A stretch of 48,430 nt of DNA from a virus (IMGVR_UViG_3300045051_000319:1-48430); one strand, 5' to 3'; shown: positions 32,673 to 39,607, counted from the first letter of the stretch. Numbers and translations are program-made. Notes: generated by a model not told the origin, from the letters alone.

Positions 32673-33425
32673 CTAGTGGTTGATCTGCCATTCGGGCTCA
32701 GAGGTGCCGACGATGGCGCCACCCTTGACACCCTCCAGGCCCTCAAGGAATCCGTCGCAGCGGGTCCAGTCGTCGGCGGTGAGCGAGGTCGAGTCGTCAA
32801 CCGGGCGGCCGATCCACTCCGCGATCTTGATCTTGCGGGCGGACGGGGTCTTGAACCCCAGCGCGATGAGGCGGCTCTGGAGGTTCGCGGTGCGGGTGCC
32901 GTGGTCCTTCGGCGCGTTGACCTTAGCCCCGCCGTTCACCTTCGCGGCGACCTTGGCCTTGACCGCATCGACGCGAGTGGTCTTCGGGGCCTCGTCGCCG
33001 TCCTCCTTCTCCGGGTCGCTGGCGCCCTGCGGCGAGGGGTCGTCGCCGGTCGGGATCAGGAGGAGCTTCATTACGGCGTACTTCTCGGCTCCGGTCATCG
33101 CCTTATAGGCGGCCTTGTCGCCCCGGTCCTGGCCCTCTCCGATGGCGCGGAAGGAAAACTCCGACTCTCCATCGGTCACGGTGAACCGGACGGTGAGCGT
33201 CACCAGCCGGTCCTGGCCTTGCTTGGTCGCGATGCTCGCAACCGTCATGGCCTCCACGTCGGGGATGATCACGATCCCCTGCTCCGCGAGCGGCCCGCGA
33301 ATGTGAGCCAGGAGCCCGGATTCGGTGGCGTAGTTGTAGTTGTGGAAGGCGTTATGCCCGTCCTTCGGCACCCAGCCTGTGGCCTTGATAACGGCGGCCA
33401 CCTTCGCGGCGAGCTTTCCGATCAT
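32673..33425 (-). CDS. erf: ERF-family single-strand DNA annealing protein
   Basis: The 250-residue recombinase anneals complementary strands after exonuclease resection. Its core matches ERF: HNYNYATESGLL near the start, then FSFRAIGEGQDRGDKAAYKAMTGAEKYAVMKLLLIPTGDDP at residues 90-130, where GDKA, TGAEKYA and the terminal DDP are the family hallmarks. An acidic/Lys-rich linker leads to a C-terminal helical domain. The ATG overlaps the exonuclease stop. Confidence 0.92.
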   Translation of the reverse strand: MIGKLAAKVAAVIKATGWVPKDGHNAFHNYNYATESGLLAHIRGPLAEQGIVIIPDVEAMTVASIATKQGQDRLVTLTVRFTVTDGESEFSFRAIGEGQDRGDKAAYKAMTGAEKYAVMKLLLIPTGDDPSPQGASDPEKEDGDEAPKTTRVDAVKAKVAAKVNGGAKVNAPKDHGTRTANLQSRLIALGFKTPSARKIKIAEWIGRPVDDSTSLTADDWTRCDGFLEGLEGVKGGAIVGTSEPEWQINH

Positions 33426-34363
33426 GGCGTCTCCTTCCAGTTCACCCTGAGACTGCGCGGGCCGGGTTTGGTGGTGCTGTGCTTGGCGAGGAGGTCGGCC
33501 GGGATGGCGGCGACCATCTCCATCAGTAGCGCCTGCCAGTCGGTCGTCGTGCGGTCCTTGCTCGCCTTGTAGGAGACCGAGAACCGATCACCCTTGATCC
33601 CGGCGGCGTCCCCGATGGCCTGGCGGAGCAGGTTGCCGGCGAGGCTCTTGGCCTCCTCGGCCGCGTCGAACGCGGCGGACGCTGCCCGGTACGCGGTGAC
33701 GAGGTGGGTCAGGTTCTCGTCGGCGGAGAGAATCGGAGCGGTGTCGCGTGGGAACGTCTTGCGGAGGTACTCGGCTGCCGCGTCGGACCCATCGATCGGA
33801 GGCGGCCGTCCCGTGTCGATGTGGTCGCGGAGGAAGCGGTCCGCGATCTCGCGCAGGCCCGCCCATGTCTCGTCATCCCACGGCACGTCGAATGGGCGGA
33901 GGTCGTTGCCACCCAGGAGGACACAGACCGTTCCTTCGTGGATGCCGGTTACGCCCATGTGCCAGAGCGTCTGGACCGTCTCCTCCTCGGTGGCCTCGTT
34001 CGCGTCGTAGCGGCGGATCTGGTCTAGGGCGCGGTTCTTGGCCTCGACGACGCGCTCCGGGGCGAGTCGGGCGTCGGTGACGATCGCGTCCGGCGTGGTC
34101 GCGTATCGACCGTCCACTACGGTTCCGGGAGCGTAGGTGACGCGCGCCCAGCCCTTGTCCTCGGCAGCGGCCTCGATGATGGCGCGCTCGAGCTTCCGGC
34201 CGAAGCGCATCCGGTTGTTGTCCGGGATCGGGTTCGCGATCCCCTTCATGTCGTTCCACACCGCGAGGGCCTTGCCCTGGTACAGTTTCACGATGCGGCT
34301 AGAGGTGATGCGGCCCTGGCGGAGTTCCTGGTCCTGCGGTGTGAGCGTTGTCGCGGTCTGCAT
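33422..34363 (-). CDS. YqaJ/lambda-exo-like recombination exonuclease
   Basis: The 313-residue PD-(D/E)XK nuclease has Glu64 in GRKLERAIIEAA, Asp92 in TTPDAIV and the E107-A-K109 motif in ERVVEAKN, the layout of YqaJ-type viral exonucleases. Helical C-terminal residues 200-280 are also typical. It resects DNA ends for the ERF annealing protein, its downstream partner. GAGGAG five bases before ATG 34363 is formed by the last codons of the upstream gene. Confidence 0.88.
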   Translation of the reverse strand: MQTATTLTPQDQELRQGRITSSRIVKLYQGKALAVWNDMKGIANPIPDNNRMRFGRKLERAIIEAAAEDKGWARVTYAPGTVVDGRYATTPDAIVTDARLAPERVVEAKNRALDQIRRYDANEATEEETVQTLWHMGVTGIHEGTVCVLLGGNDLRPFDVPWDDETWAGLREIADRFLRDHIDTGRPPPIDGSDAAAEYLRKTFPRDTAPILSADENLTHLVTAYRAASAAFDAAEEAKSLAGNLLRQAIGDAAGIKGDRFSVSYKASKDRTTTDWQALLMEMVAAIPADLLAKHSTTKPGPRSLRVNWKETP

Positions 34364-34365
34364 GG

Positions 34366-34539
34366 CTACTCCTCGTCGTCCTCGGGTTCGTCGCACTCGC
34401 GGTCAGGCTCTTCGCGCTCGATCGGCTCGTCGAAGTGGTGGATCATTCGGTCGCCGCACTTCGGGCAGGAACTCGGGCCGCCCAGGTTGTTGAAGATCGT
34501 CGTGTCGCAACTGACGCACTGATGCTCCATGCAAGCCAT
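34366..34539 (-). CDS. 57-residue zinc-ribbon protein
   Basis: The product has a CVSC ... CPKCGDRM rubredoxin-like pair (residues 8-29) and a very acidic tail ending DDEE. Its Glu-Glu stop region provides the ribosome site for the exonuclease. It starts at ATG 34539 after an AGGAGAGG sequence. Function unknown. Confidence 0.7.
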   Translation of the reverse strand: MACMEHQCVSCDTTIFNNLGGPSSCPKCGDRMIHHFDEPIEREEPDRECDEPEDDEE

Positions 34540-34542
34540 CGG

Positions 34543-34695
34543 TCACCTCTCCTGGTACTCGACGATGAACGCGCCATCCCGGGGGACGGCGACGAGCGTG
34601 AGTTCCTTGCGGCGGTTCCGGGGCGGGGGCGCGGGTCGTCGGGTCCACACGCCCCACGCGACGCACAGCGAGAGCGCGATGAGCAGGGAGGTCAT
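34543..34695 (-). CDS. 50-residue membrane protein
   Basis: One N-terminal membrane helix (SLLIALSLCVAWGVW) is followed by a short basic, cytoplasm-like tail. ATG 34695 overlaps the upstream stop as ATGA. It resembles small exclusion or lysis-timing proteins, but nothing more can be said. Confidence 0.6.
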   Translation of the reverse strand: MTSLLIALSLCVAWGVWTRRPAPPPRNRRKELTLVAVPRDGAFIVEYQER

Positions 34696-34949
34696 GGCTG
34701 CACCGTGGCCTTCGCGATCGCGGCGCGGGCGGCGTCGTGGCACCCGTCGCACGTACAGTCGTGCCGGTGATTCATCATGCGGACGAGCGCCGCGAGCAGT
34801 TCCGGCGGCGCGCAAATCAGGGCCGCGTCCTCGTTGCGTCGGACCACCGCCGTCATGTCGGAAAGCGCGACGATGATCGCCCGCCCGCTGGCGTCGAGCG
34901 GCACGCCGTCAGCCCACAGACGCCACGGGCCCGGAGAGTGCGCGCTCAT
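34692..34949 (-). CDS. HSPGPW-type small phage protein
   Basis: The 85-residue product has the common phage pattern HSPGPWRLWADG near its start and NEDAALICAPPELLAALVRMM, followed by CTCDGCHDAARAA. This small family occurs widely in early regions of temperate phages without a known role. ATG 34949 overlaps the upstream stop. Confidence 0.75.
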   Translation of the reverse strand: MSAHSPGPWRLWADGVPLDASGRAIIVALSDMTAVVRRNEDAALICAPPELLAALVRMMNHRHDCTCDGCHDAARAAIAKATVQP

Positions 34950-35170
34950 GCCGCCCTCCGCGTCGAGCGCCAGTAGTCGGCACGCTTGCGGCAGTCCTGC
35001 GCCGCGCCCTCGTACCACTCCGCGTCCGCGATCTGCTGCGCGCGGTCACAGTGCGGGTCCACCTGCGCGCGGACCCGGCGTGCCCGAGCAATCGCCTCGT
35101 AGTGCGCTGCGGTCGCCTCGGCCTCTTCCGCCCACGCCTCGCAGAGTCGGGCGTCATCCTCGCGCGTCAC
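34946..35170 (-). CDS. Small helical protein
   Basis: The 74-residue protein is charged and helical (ARLCEAWAEEAEATAAHYEAIARARR) with three Cys. Start is GTG 35170, overlapping the upstream stop as GTGA. Unrecognised. Confidence 0.6.
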   Translation of the reverse strand: MTREDDARLCEAWAEEAEATAAHYEAIARARRVRAQVDPHCDRAQQIADAEWYEGAAQDCRKRADYWRSTRRAA

Positions 35171-35457
35171 GGCTGCACCGCCTCGACCGCGCAAGCGGCA
35201 CAGACGTACTCGCCCTCCGCGTCGCGGGCCGCGCTGTCCAGCTTCTCGGGATCGACGAAGTTCCCGCAGAACATGCACGGCTCCATCTCCATCGCCTCGA
35301 TCTCCGCGAACTCAAGCAGCGAGGACGGACAGTGGTTGGCGAACTCCCGCATCCCCGCCTCGATGCTGGCCGCGATCACGGGCTCCGGTACGCGCAGGAG
35401 GTCCGTCTCCAGCGCCACCCTCCGAGCGAGCCGCCTGCACAGCTCGTGGAACGTCAC
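35167..35457 (-). CDS. Small protein with C-terminal zinc knuckles
   Basis: The 96-residue product has an N-terminal helical half and a C-terminal CMFCGNFVDPEKL ... CAAC ribbon. Start GTG 35457 overlaps the stop of the first operon gene. Unrecognised family. Confidence 0.62.
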   Translation of the reverse strand: MTFHELCRRLARRVALETDLLRVPEPVIAASIEAGMREFANHCPSSLLEFAEIEAMEMEPCMFCGNFVDPEKLDSAARDAEGEYVCAACAVEAVQP

Positions 35458-35639
35458 GGCGACACCTGCGCCACGAGCCCGTACTCGGAGCGTGCCCACT
35501 GGGCGCACTCGGAGGCGCTCTCGCCTTCGTGCGTGTCGATGATGCGGCGGCCTTCGTAGACGGCGACCACGAACAGCGGGCCTTCCACGCTGTCGTGCTT
35601 CTGCGCCGTCGCGTCGTGAATGTGTGCCGTGCGGTCCAT
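35454..35639 (-). CDS. First gene of the leftward early operon, hypothetical
   Basis: The 61-residue product (start ATG 35639, GGGGGA site upstream) is beta-rich with a helix (ASECAQWARSEYG). It is the first gene after PL, the position of lambda N. It lacks the Arg-rich N terminus expected of an N-type antiterminator. Function unknown. Confidence 0.62.
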   Translation of the reverse strand: MDRTAHIHDATAQKHDSVEGPLFVVAVYEGRRIIDTHEGESASECAQWARSEYGLVAQVSP

Positions 35640-35711
35640 CGCGTCCCCCTTCGTGTCGCCGCGCCTGACGTCTGGGGCTGTGCCCGGCGGCGCTGTTCGT
35701 TACGGGAGGGG

Positions 35712-35739
35712 AGTTTACGCGCGTAAACTAAGAAGTCAA
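35712..35739 (-). promoter_or_regulatory. PL: leftward early promoter
   Basis: On the minus strand a TTGACT -35 box (35739-35734) and a TAAACT -10 box (35717-35712) are separated by 16 bases. The -10 box overlaps operator OL1. Boxes, spacing and the ten bases before the -10 are identical to those of PR at 36463-36490. It should drive the operon from 35639 to int. Confidence 0.85.
35713..35728. promoter_or_regulatory. Operator OL1, perfect 16-bp palindrome
   Basis: GTTTACGCGCGTAAAC, fully symmetric, overlaps the PL -10 box. The same 16 bases occur at 36474-36489 over PR. Confidence 0.9.
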
Positions 35740-35742
35740 GCG

Positions 35743-35758
35743 GTTCACGCGAGGAAAC
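35743..35758. promoter_or_regulatory. Operator OL2, imperfect copy
   Basis: GTTCACGCGAGGAAAC matches the perfect operator at 13 of 16 positions. It lies exactly 30 bp from OL1, upstream of the PL -35 box, a spacing of about three helix turns that suits cooperative binding. Confidence 0.75.
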
Positions 35759-35780
35759 GACTGCGGGCTTTTCGGGGGGG

Positions 35781-36005
35781 CTACTTCGGTTCGAGCTTCA
35801 ACTGGCGCAGCAGGCCAGCGACGCGACCCGCCATCAGCTCGGCGTGGTCGCTGGCGCGCTCCAGGGCATCAGCGTCTTCGATGGCGGACGCGCAGAGCCA
35901 GCGTCCCACGGCCGCGCGCATGGAAAGCCGGGCGGCCTCCAGTTCGGCCTCTATCGCTTCCCTTCGTCCGGCTGGGGTGTTCGCGGGTCCGATCGCCGTG
36001 CTCAT
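35781..36005 (-). CDS. Hypothetical helical protein downstream of the repressor
   Basis: The 74-residue product (MSTAIGPANTPAGRREAIEAELE onward) is helical throughout. It lies between the repressor and PL, on the repressor strand, so it may be expressed in the lysogen. About 140 bases separate it from the repressor; no clear promoter is visible there. It may be a repressor modulator, but no family is recognised. Confidence 0.55.
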   Translation of the reverse strand: MSTAIGPANTPAGRREAIEAELEAARLSMRAAVGRWLCASAIEDADALERASDHAELMAGRVAGLLRQLKLEPK

Positions 36006-36144
36006 CCGAGCAGTATCCCGCACCGTGCTGACACGCATCGTTTGGCCCCCCAGCCTTAGATGGTTGAGGGCGCACCGTACCCAGACGGGGAGCGATCAGG
36101 CAATACCCCACGATCGCGGTACACGGCGGTCGCTATGAAACCGG
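36006..36144. other. Non-coding gap between repressor and downstream gene
   Basis: I see no convincing gene here. Partial promoter-like matches on the minus strand (TTGCCT with a weak -10) are too poor to call. It could hold the 3' end of the repressor mRNA. Confidence 0.3.
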
Positions 36145-36420
36145 CTACTTGCCCCGGCGCGTCATGTTGGGCGGGTCGGTCTTGAGGATCTGGGTGACGC
36201 TGAAGCCGGTGATTTCGCTCATGGCGATGAGCATTCGCAGATGGGGCACGCGGCGGGATTCTCGCGAGATGATCTGGGATAGGCCGCCCTTCGTATATCC
36301 GACAGCCTTGGCGAGAGCCTCGTCGGTAGGAAAATCGGCCGAATAGTTGTCGCGGATCCAGCGCACCCAGCGGACGACGTTGTCGCGGGCGTCCTGCACC
36401 TGTTTTTCGTAGGGCGACAC
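36145..36420 (-). CDS. Prophage repressor, small XRE-like HTH protein
   Basis: The 91-residue protein has a helical N terminus (DARDNVVRWVRWIRDNY) and an XRE-type helix-turn-helix at residues 32-59 (TDEALAKAVGYTKGGLSQIIS), ending TGFSVTQILK. It is encoded against cro between the two operator pairs, the place of cI. It has no LexA/S24 cleavage domain, so RecA-driven autocleavage is not expected. I chose GTG 36420; the long upstream frame overlaps cro. No good ribosome site is present, so the mRNA may have a very short leader. Confidence 0.75.
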   Translation of the reverse strand: MSPYEKQVQDARDNVVRWVRWIRDNYSADFPTDEALAKAVGYTKGGLSQIISRESRRVPHLRMLIAMSEITGFSVTQILKTDPPNMTRRGK

Positions 36421-36443
36421 GGGGTCGGTGTACGCCGCGAGTG

Positions 36444-36459
36444 GTTTACTCGGGGGAAC
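36444..36459. promoter_or_regulatory. Operator OR2, imperfect copy
   Basis: GTTTACTCGGGGGAAC matches the perfect operator at 12 of 16 positions and lies exactly 30 bp from OR1. It lies upstream of the PR -35 box and 24 bp from the repressor start, so it may also control the repressor's own promoter. Confidence 0.7.
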
Positions 36460-36462
36460 CTG

Positions 36463-36490
36463 TTGACTTCTCCGTTTACGCGCGTAAACT
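36463..36490 (+). promoter_or_regulatory. PR: rightward early promoter
   Basis: TTGACT (36463-36468), 16 bases, then TAAACT (36485-36490). The predicted transcription start falls at or within a base or two of the cro-like ATG at 36498, so the mRNA may be leaderless. Confidence 0.85.
36474..36489. promoter_or_regulatory. Operator OR1, perfect 16-bp palindrome
   Basis: GTTTACGCGCGTAAAC overlaps the PR spacer and -10 box. Identical to OL1. Confidence 0.9.
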
Positions 36491-36497
36491 GCTCCCG

Positions 36498-36737
36498 ATG
36501 GCATCGGAGAACCCCCTGCTCGTGTTCTTGGCGGAGAAGAAGCTGACGCAGAAGAGATTTGCGCTCCGCTACCGCTTCCCCGAGCCGACCGTTTCGACTT
36601 GGGTGAGCGGCGATCGTCGCCCGAGCCTTTCATCGGCCCTCCGCCTCGAGACGAAGACGCGGGGGAAGATCCCGGTATCGAGTTGGCCGCATCTGCGCGG
36701 CGTCGTCGCCAGCCTGCGCGCTTCCCAGTCCGAGTGA
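36498..36737 (+). CDS. Cro-like HTH regulator
   Basis: The 79-residue protein has an HTH at residues 16-43 (LTQKRFALRYRFPEPTVSTW) followed by LETKTRGKIPVSSW, the end pattern of Cro/YdaS-type proteins. It is the first gene of PR and faces the repressor. ATG 36498 lies only seven bases after the -10 box. The expected role is to bind the same operators and favour lytic growth. Confidence 0.8.
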   Translation: MASENPLLVFLAEKKLTQKRFALRYRFPEPTVSTWVSGDRRPSLSSALRLETKTRGKIPVSSWPHLRGVVASLRASQSE

Positions 36738-36747
36738 GGTCCACACC

Positions 36748-37236
36748 ATGCCGGGCTCCAACCTGAGTGGAAGTCTACCCCCGAACGCGAGTGAAACGAC
36801 TCGTAATGGGGCACTGAACAGCGCTGAAACCCCATCACGGGCACTCATCGAGGACGGACAGATCGTCCTTGGAAACACTGATGATCGTTGCCGCGTTGGC
36901 GCGTCCCGGATGGCGGCGCTGGCGCACGAGTCGTCACGGGGCCGGTTCTCGTTCGCCACGGTCGGGCGCATCTCGGGTCGGGAGGCGGTCGCGGTCACGC
37001 GGGCGTTCGACGTCGAGGACCCCAGCTCGGCGCTGCGGTGTCTCGCGGCGCTCCTCTTGCTGGACTCCGATCGTGTGTGGTTGCGCGGCGTCTGTCGTCT
37101 CTTCGGTGGGGACTTCGTAGAACGGCCGAAGCTGACGAAGGAACAGAAGTACGACCTCCTGATCGAGACGCTCCACCGTCACGGCAAGCCCGGCGAGGCA
37201 TATATCACTGAGGCGTTCGGGGAGGCCGCTCCGTGA
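36748..37236 (+). CDS. Hypothetical early protein in the cII position
   Basis: The 162-residue protein has a Ser/Asn-rich first third, then helices (SALRCLAALLLLDSDRVWLRGVCRLFGG) and a basic helical end (LTKEQKYDLLIETLHRHG). No HTH is obvious. It follows cro directly and precedes an intrinsic terminator, as cII and tR1 do in lambda in varied order. Its function is unknown. Confidence 0.6.
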   Translation: MPGSNLSGSLPPNASETTRNGALNSAETPSRALIEDGQIVLGNTDDRCRVGASRMAALAHESSRGRFSFATVGRISGREAVAVTRAFDVEDPSSALRCLAALLLLDSDRVWLRGVCRLFGGDFVERPKLTKEQKYDLLIETLHRHGKPGEAYITEAFGEAAP

Positions 37237-37249
37237 CCTCCCTTTTTTT
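37220..37249 (+). terminator. Intrinsic terminator overlapping a gene junction (tR1-like)
   Basis: GGGAGG (37220-37225) pairs with CCTCCC (37237-37242) and is followed by seven T (37243-37249), rare in this G+C-rich sequence. The 11-base loop holds the GTGA where one gene stops and the next starts. Ribosomes crossing the junction would disrupt the hairpin, and antitermination may be needed to pass it. Confidence 0.75.
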
Positions 37250-37580
37250 AGCCGCCGCGAACGACCCGCAGACAGTCGCCCCCGGCGAGAGCGTAACTAC
37301 TCGCCCCTCGCTGCGCCTAGTCCCTGATTGCGTGCCTGACCGCGCGCCCAGTGACCCCGGCGAGACGCTGGCGGACCTTCCTGCTCCGGTCCTCGTGAGC
37401 ACGCAACTCGCCGCGGAACGTCTCGCCGTCAAGTACCGGCTCTGGGGCAACGACCGGCTCTGCGAAGCGGCGATGACGATCGCGAAGCGGTGCGCGCACC
37501 TCCTCCGATGCCGGGAGAGACGCGAACGGATGCACGAGGTCATCGCGGCGGCGATCGACGGGCCGGGGGGTGCAGCGTGA
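37233..37580 (+). CDS. Hypothetical early protein
   Basis: The 115-residue product starts at GTG 37233 in a GTGA overlap. The N-terminal half is Pro-rich and probably disordered; the C-terminal half is helical and basic with two Cys (RLCEAAMTIAKRCAHLLRCRERRERM). It starts inside the terminator hairpin. Unrecognised. Confidence 0.58.
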   Translation: MTSLFLAAANDPQTVAPGESVTTRPSLRLVPDCVPDRAPSDPGETLADLPAPVLVSTQLAAERLAVKYRLWGNDRLCEAAMTIAKRCAHLLRCRERRERMHEVIAAAIDGPGGAA

Positions 37581-37870
37581 GCGACCAACTGTGGATCGAC
37601 GCGGTGACGGTGAACGCTCGCGGTGAGGAGGCCCGGCGCCTGGTTGCGTGCGCGAACGCCTGCGCCGGCATTCCGACCGCGGCCCTAGAAGCCGGGATCC
37701 TCCAGGCGCTCCTCGCGGACCTCGTGGCGTTCTACGAGGAGCCGGGGAAGATGGTCGACTGCGAGCGGGAGATGTTCCTCCTCGAACGGCTGGGCTTCCT
37801 CGGTGGCGCGGCGGCTGAGTGTTGTGCGCGCGCGGCGGCCATCGACGCAGGGCCGGGGGGCGTGGCGTGA
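37577..37870 (+). CDS. Small phage protein with NACAGIPTAALE motif
   Basis: The 97-residue protein carries ARRLVACANACAGIPTAALEAG, a motif seen in many small phage early proteins of unknown function, then a Cys pair near its end. Start GTG 37577, overlapping the upstream stop. Confidence 0.7.
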   Translation: MSDQLWIDAVTVNARGEEARRLVACANACAGIPTAALEAGILQALLADLVAFYEEPGKMVDCEREMFLLERLGFLGGAAAECCARAAAIDAGPGGVA

Positions 37871-38238
37871 GCGCGCTCGGTCTGGGCAGCAAGGTGTGGG
37901 TGTGGCGCCACGGGCACCGCCACACGGGCGTCGTCCGTGACGGGTTCGAGGAGATCGCCGTCACCGGGCAAACGCGGGTGTCGTGGATCGTCGGTGAGGG
38001 CTGGCGGGAGTTCAAGATCCCGAAGCGGCATCAGGGCGACACCTTCCGCAAGACTGACCGGAGCGGTTACGGCTCGACCGTCTATCTGACCGAAGCGGCG
38101 GTCGATGAGGCGTGCTGGCGGGCCACGCACGAACATCGCATCCGCCGCGCCGTGGAACAGTTCATGTACGGCTGCACCGTCGCCCAGCTACGACAGATCG
38201 CACAGATCATCGGCTACGACGAGGCGGGGGCCGCGTGA
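37867..38238 (+). CDS. Hypothetical early protein
   Basis: The 123-residue product begins with a beta-rich, SH3-like segment (LGSKVWVWRHGHRHTGVVRDG) and ends with a helical region (CTVAQLRQIAQIIGYDE). GTG start overlaps the upstream stop. No family recognised; a DNA-binding role is possible given the basic start. Confidence 0.58.
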   Translation: MSALGLGSKVWVWRHGHRHTGVVRDGFEEIAVTGQTRVSWIVGEGWREFKIPKRHQGDTFRKTDRSGYGSTVYLTEAAVDEACWRATHEHRIRRAVEQFMYGCTVAQLRQIAQIIGYDEAGAA

Positions 38239-38588
38239 CCCTCGACCTGTTCGCCACCGACTCAACCGGCGCTGCGACTGTGCGGGAAGCGCAGCGGGCT
38301 CGCGACGCGGGGATCGCGCAGGCCGAAGCGACAGCCGGCGAAACCTGGGCCCGAGAAGCGGACGCGGCGCTGCGGGAGTTCCTCGAAACGCACGGACTGA
38401 TGCACGTCGACGCCTTCCACACGTACACCGACGCGAAGTTCGTCCGCAAAGCCTTCGGGCCGGTCGTGCTGCGGGCGGTGAAGGCGGGGTGGATGGTTGG
38501 CACGGACGAGTACCGTCCGTCCACGTTTAGCAACCTCGCTCCGAAGCGCGTGTGGTCGTCGCGGCTGTTCAAGGGGGCGCGGCCGTGA
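38235..38588 (+). CDS. Hypothetical early protein, winged-helix-like C terminus
   Basis: The 117-residue product has an N-terminal helix (VREAQRARDAGIAQAEA) and a segment EFLETHGLMHVDAFHTYTD ... GWMVGTDEYRPS that resembles a winged-helix fold. GTG start at 38235 in a GTGA overlap. Unrecognised. Confidence 0.58.
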   Translation: MTLDLFATDSTGAATVREAQRARDAGIAQAEATAGETWAREADAALREFLETHGLMHVDAFHTYTDAKFVRKAFGPVVLRAVKAGWMVGTDEYRPSTFSNLAPKRVWSSRLFKGARP

Positions 38589-38971
38589 GCATCAACGACG
38601 CGATCGACGCGGTGGCGACTTGCGTCAAGTGTGGGCGAACGAAGCGCGGCGGCTGCGACTGCTACGTCAAGTGCGACTGCGGATGGTTGAAGGATCGCGG
38701 CACGCCCGGATGTCAGCGGTGCGTCGCTGTGGAGCGGACGAAGGTCGGCCCGGGTCACTTCATCGCCCACCCATCCACCAAGGTCGGACTGTCCGTCGTA
38801 ACCGTGCGGAAGGCGGGCATCCACTGGCGCTTCACCATCAAATGCGGCTGCGGGTGCAACTACACCGTCGAGGACGCCCGCGAGTTCGGCACCGGCAAGG
38901 ACGCCCTCTCGGTCGGGATCGGGCAGGCGTTCAAGATGCTCGACGACGGGCCGCCGGGAGAATTGTCGTGA
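38585..38971 (+). CDS. Cys-rich zinc-binding protein
   Basis: The 128-residue protein opens with a cluster of nine Cys (CVKCGRTKRGGCDCYVKCDCG to CQRC) and has a second CGCGC site in the middle. It is likely to bind two or more zinc ions. GTG start in a GTGA overlap. Function unknown. Confidence 0.65.
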   Translation: MSINDAIDAVATCVKCGRTKRGGCDCYVKCDCGWLKDRGTPGCQRCVAVERTKVGPGHFIAHPSTKVGLSVVTVRKAGIHWRFTIKCGCGCNYTVEDAREFGTGKDALSVGIGQAFKMLDDGPPGELS

Positions 38972-39180
38972 CCCCCTGCCCGACCTGCGGCCAGGACCGC
39001 AACCACCGCCCTCCGCGCGTGTTCCGCTGCCGCTCCTGCGGTCGCAACGTCTCGGTCCCGCGTCGTCGGGGCCAGCCCTACCACTACTGCTCGGCGGGTT
39101 GCCGCGAAGTCGCCAAGGCGGCGCAGCGTAGGGCATGGGATCGCCGCCACTCAGAGCGCGGCGCACGGGGAGCCCTCTAG
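38968..39180 (+). CDS. Basic zinc-ribbon protein
   Basis: The 70-residue product has CPTCGQD, CRSCGRNVSVPRRRGQPYHYCSAGC and an Arg-rich helical tail, the layout of a small nucleic-acid-binding ribbon. The GTG start overlaps the upstream stop; its TAG shares a base with the next GTG. Confidence 0.66.
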   Translation: MTPCPTCGQDRNHRPPRVFRCRSCGRNVSVPRRRGQPYHYCSAGCREVAKAAQRRAWDRRHSERGARGAL

Positions 39181-39347
39181 TGAACGACCCTACCCCCAAG
39201 TCGTCCCGTCGCGTGCGCGCGAGCGCGATCCCGGTCCAGGTTCAGGAGCGCATCCGACGGGCCTACGCCGAAGGAATCCGAGGCCGCGAGCTCGTCGAAC
39301 GCTTCGGCCTGTCGCTGACGACCATCATGCGCGTGGTGAGGACGTGA
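39180..39347 (+). CDS. Small HTH protein
   Basis: The 55-residue product is basic at the start and ends in a helix-turn-helix (VQERIRRAYAEGIRGRELVERFGLSLTTIMRVVRT) of the resolvase/transposase-HTH kind. Start GTG 39180 shares a base with the upstream TAG. Probably binds DNA as a regulator. Confidence 0.65.
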   Translation: MNDPTPKSSRRVRASAIPVQVQERIRRAYAEGIRGRELVERFGLSLTTIMRVVRT

Positions 39348-39547
39348 CGCCCCAGGCCCACGACGCCTGCTGTGACGCGCTGATGAAGGCTCTCGAGGCC
39401 CTCGGACGCCAGGACGTGATCGGGGTTCGGATTCAACTCAGGCGGGCGCTGTTCGCGGTCGAGCCGGTGCCGTCGCTGCCGGCCCCCGTGAGCGGAGAGG
39501 CGCCGCCGAAGCACTGGCAGGAAGGGAGGGAAGACGACGACCCCTGA
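39344..39547 (+). CDS. Small hypothetical protein
   Basis: The 67-residue product (GTG start, GTGA overlap) has a helical N-terminal half with two adjacent Cys and an acidic, Pro-rich end. Last gene before a 60-base gap. Unrecognised. Confidence 0.55.
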   Translation: MTPQAHDACCDALMKALEALGRQDVIGVRIQLRRALFAVEPVPSLPAPVSGEAPPKHWQEGREDDDP

Positions 39548-39554
39548 GACGTAA

Positions 39555-39576
39555 ACGGCGCCCCCCAAGGCGCCGT
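39555..39576 (+). terminator. Hairpin without U-tract before the replication genes
   Basis: ACGGCGCC pairs with GGCGCCGT (8 bp) around a six-base loop. It lies between the regulatory and ParB-like genes. No U run follows, so it may mark RNA processing or partial termination rather than a full stop. Confidence 0.45.
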
Positions 39577-39607
39577 CCACCATCCACTCAGCTAACAGGA
39601 TAACCGA

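Noticed and set aside
35774-35780. G7 run after the 35781 gene as a contingency tract
   Set aside because: It lies outside coding sequence, so length changes would not alter a protein, and it is too short to call.
36421-36744. An N-terminal extension of the repressor through the operator and cro region
   Set aside because: It would run antisense to the cro-like gene and through the promoter; composition is low in complexity.
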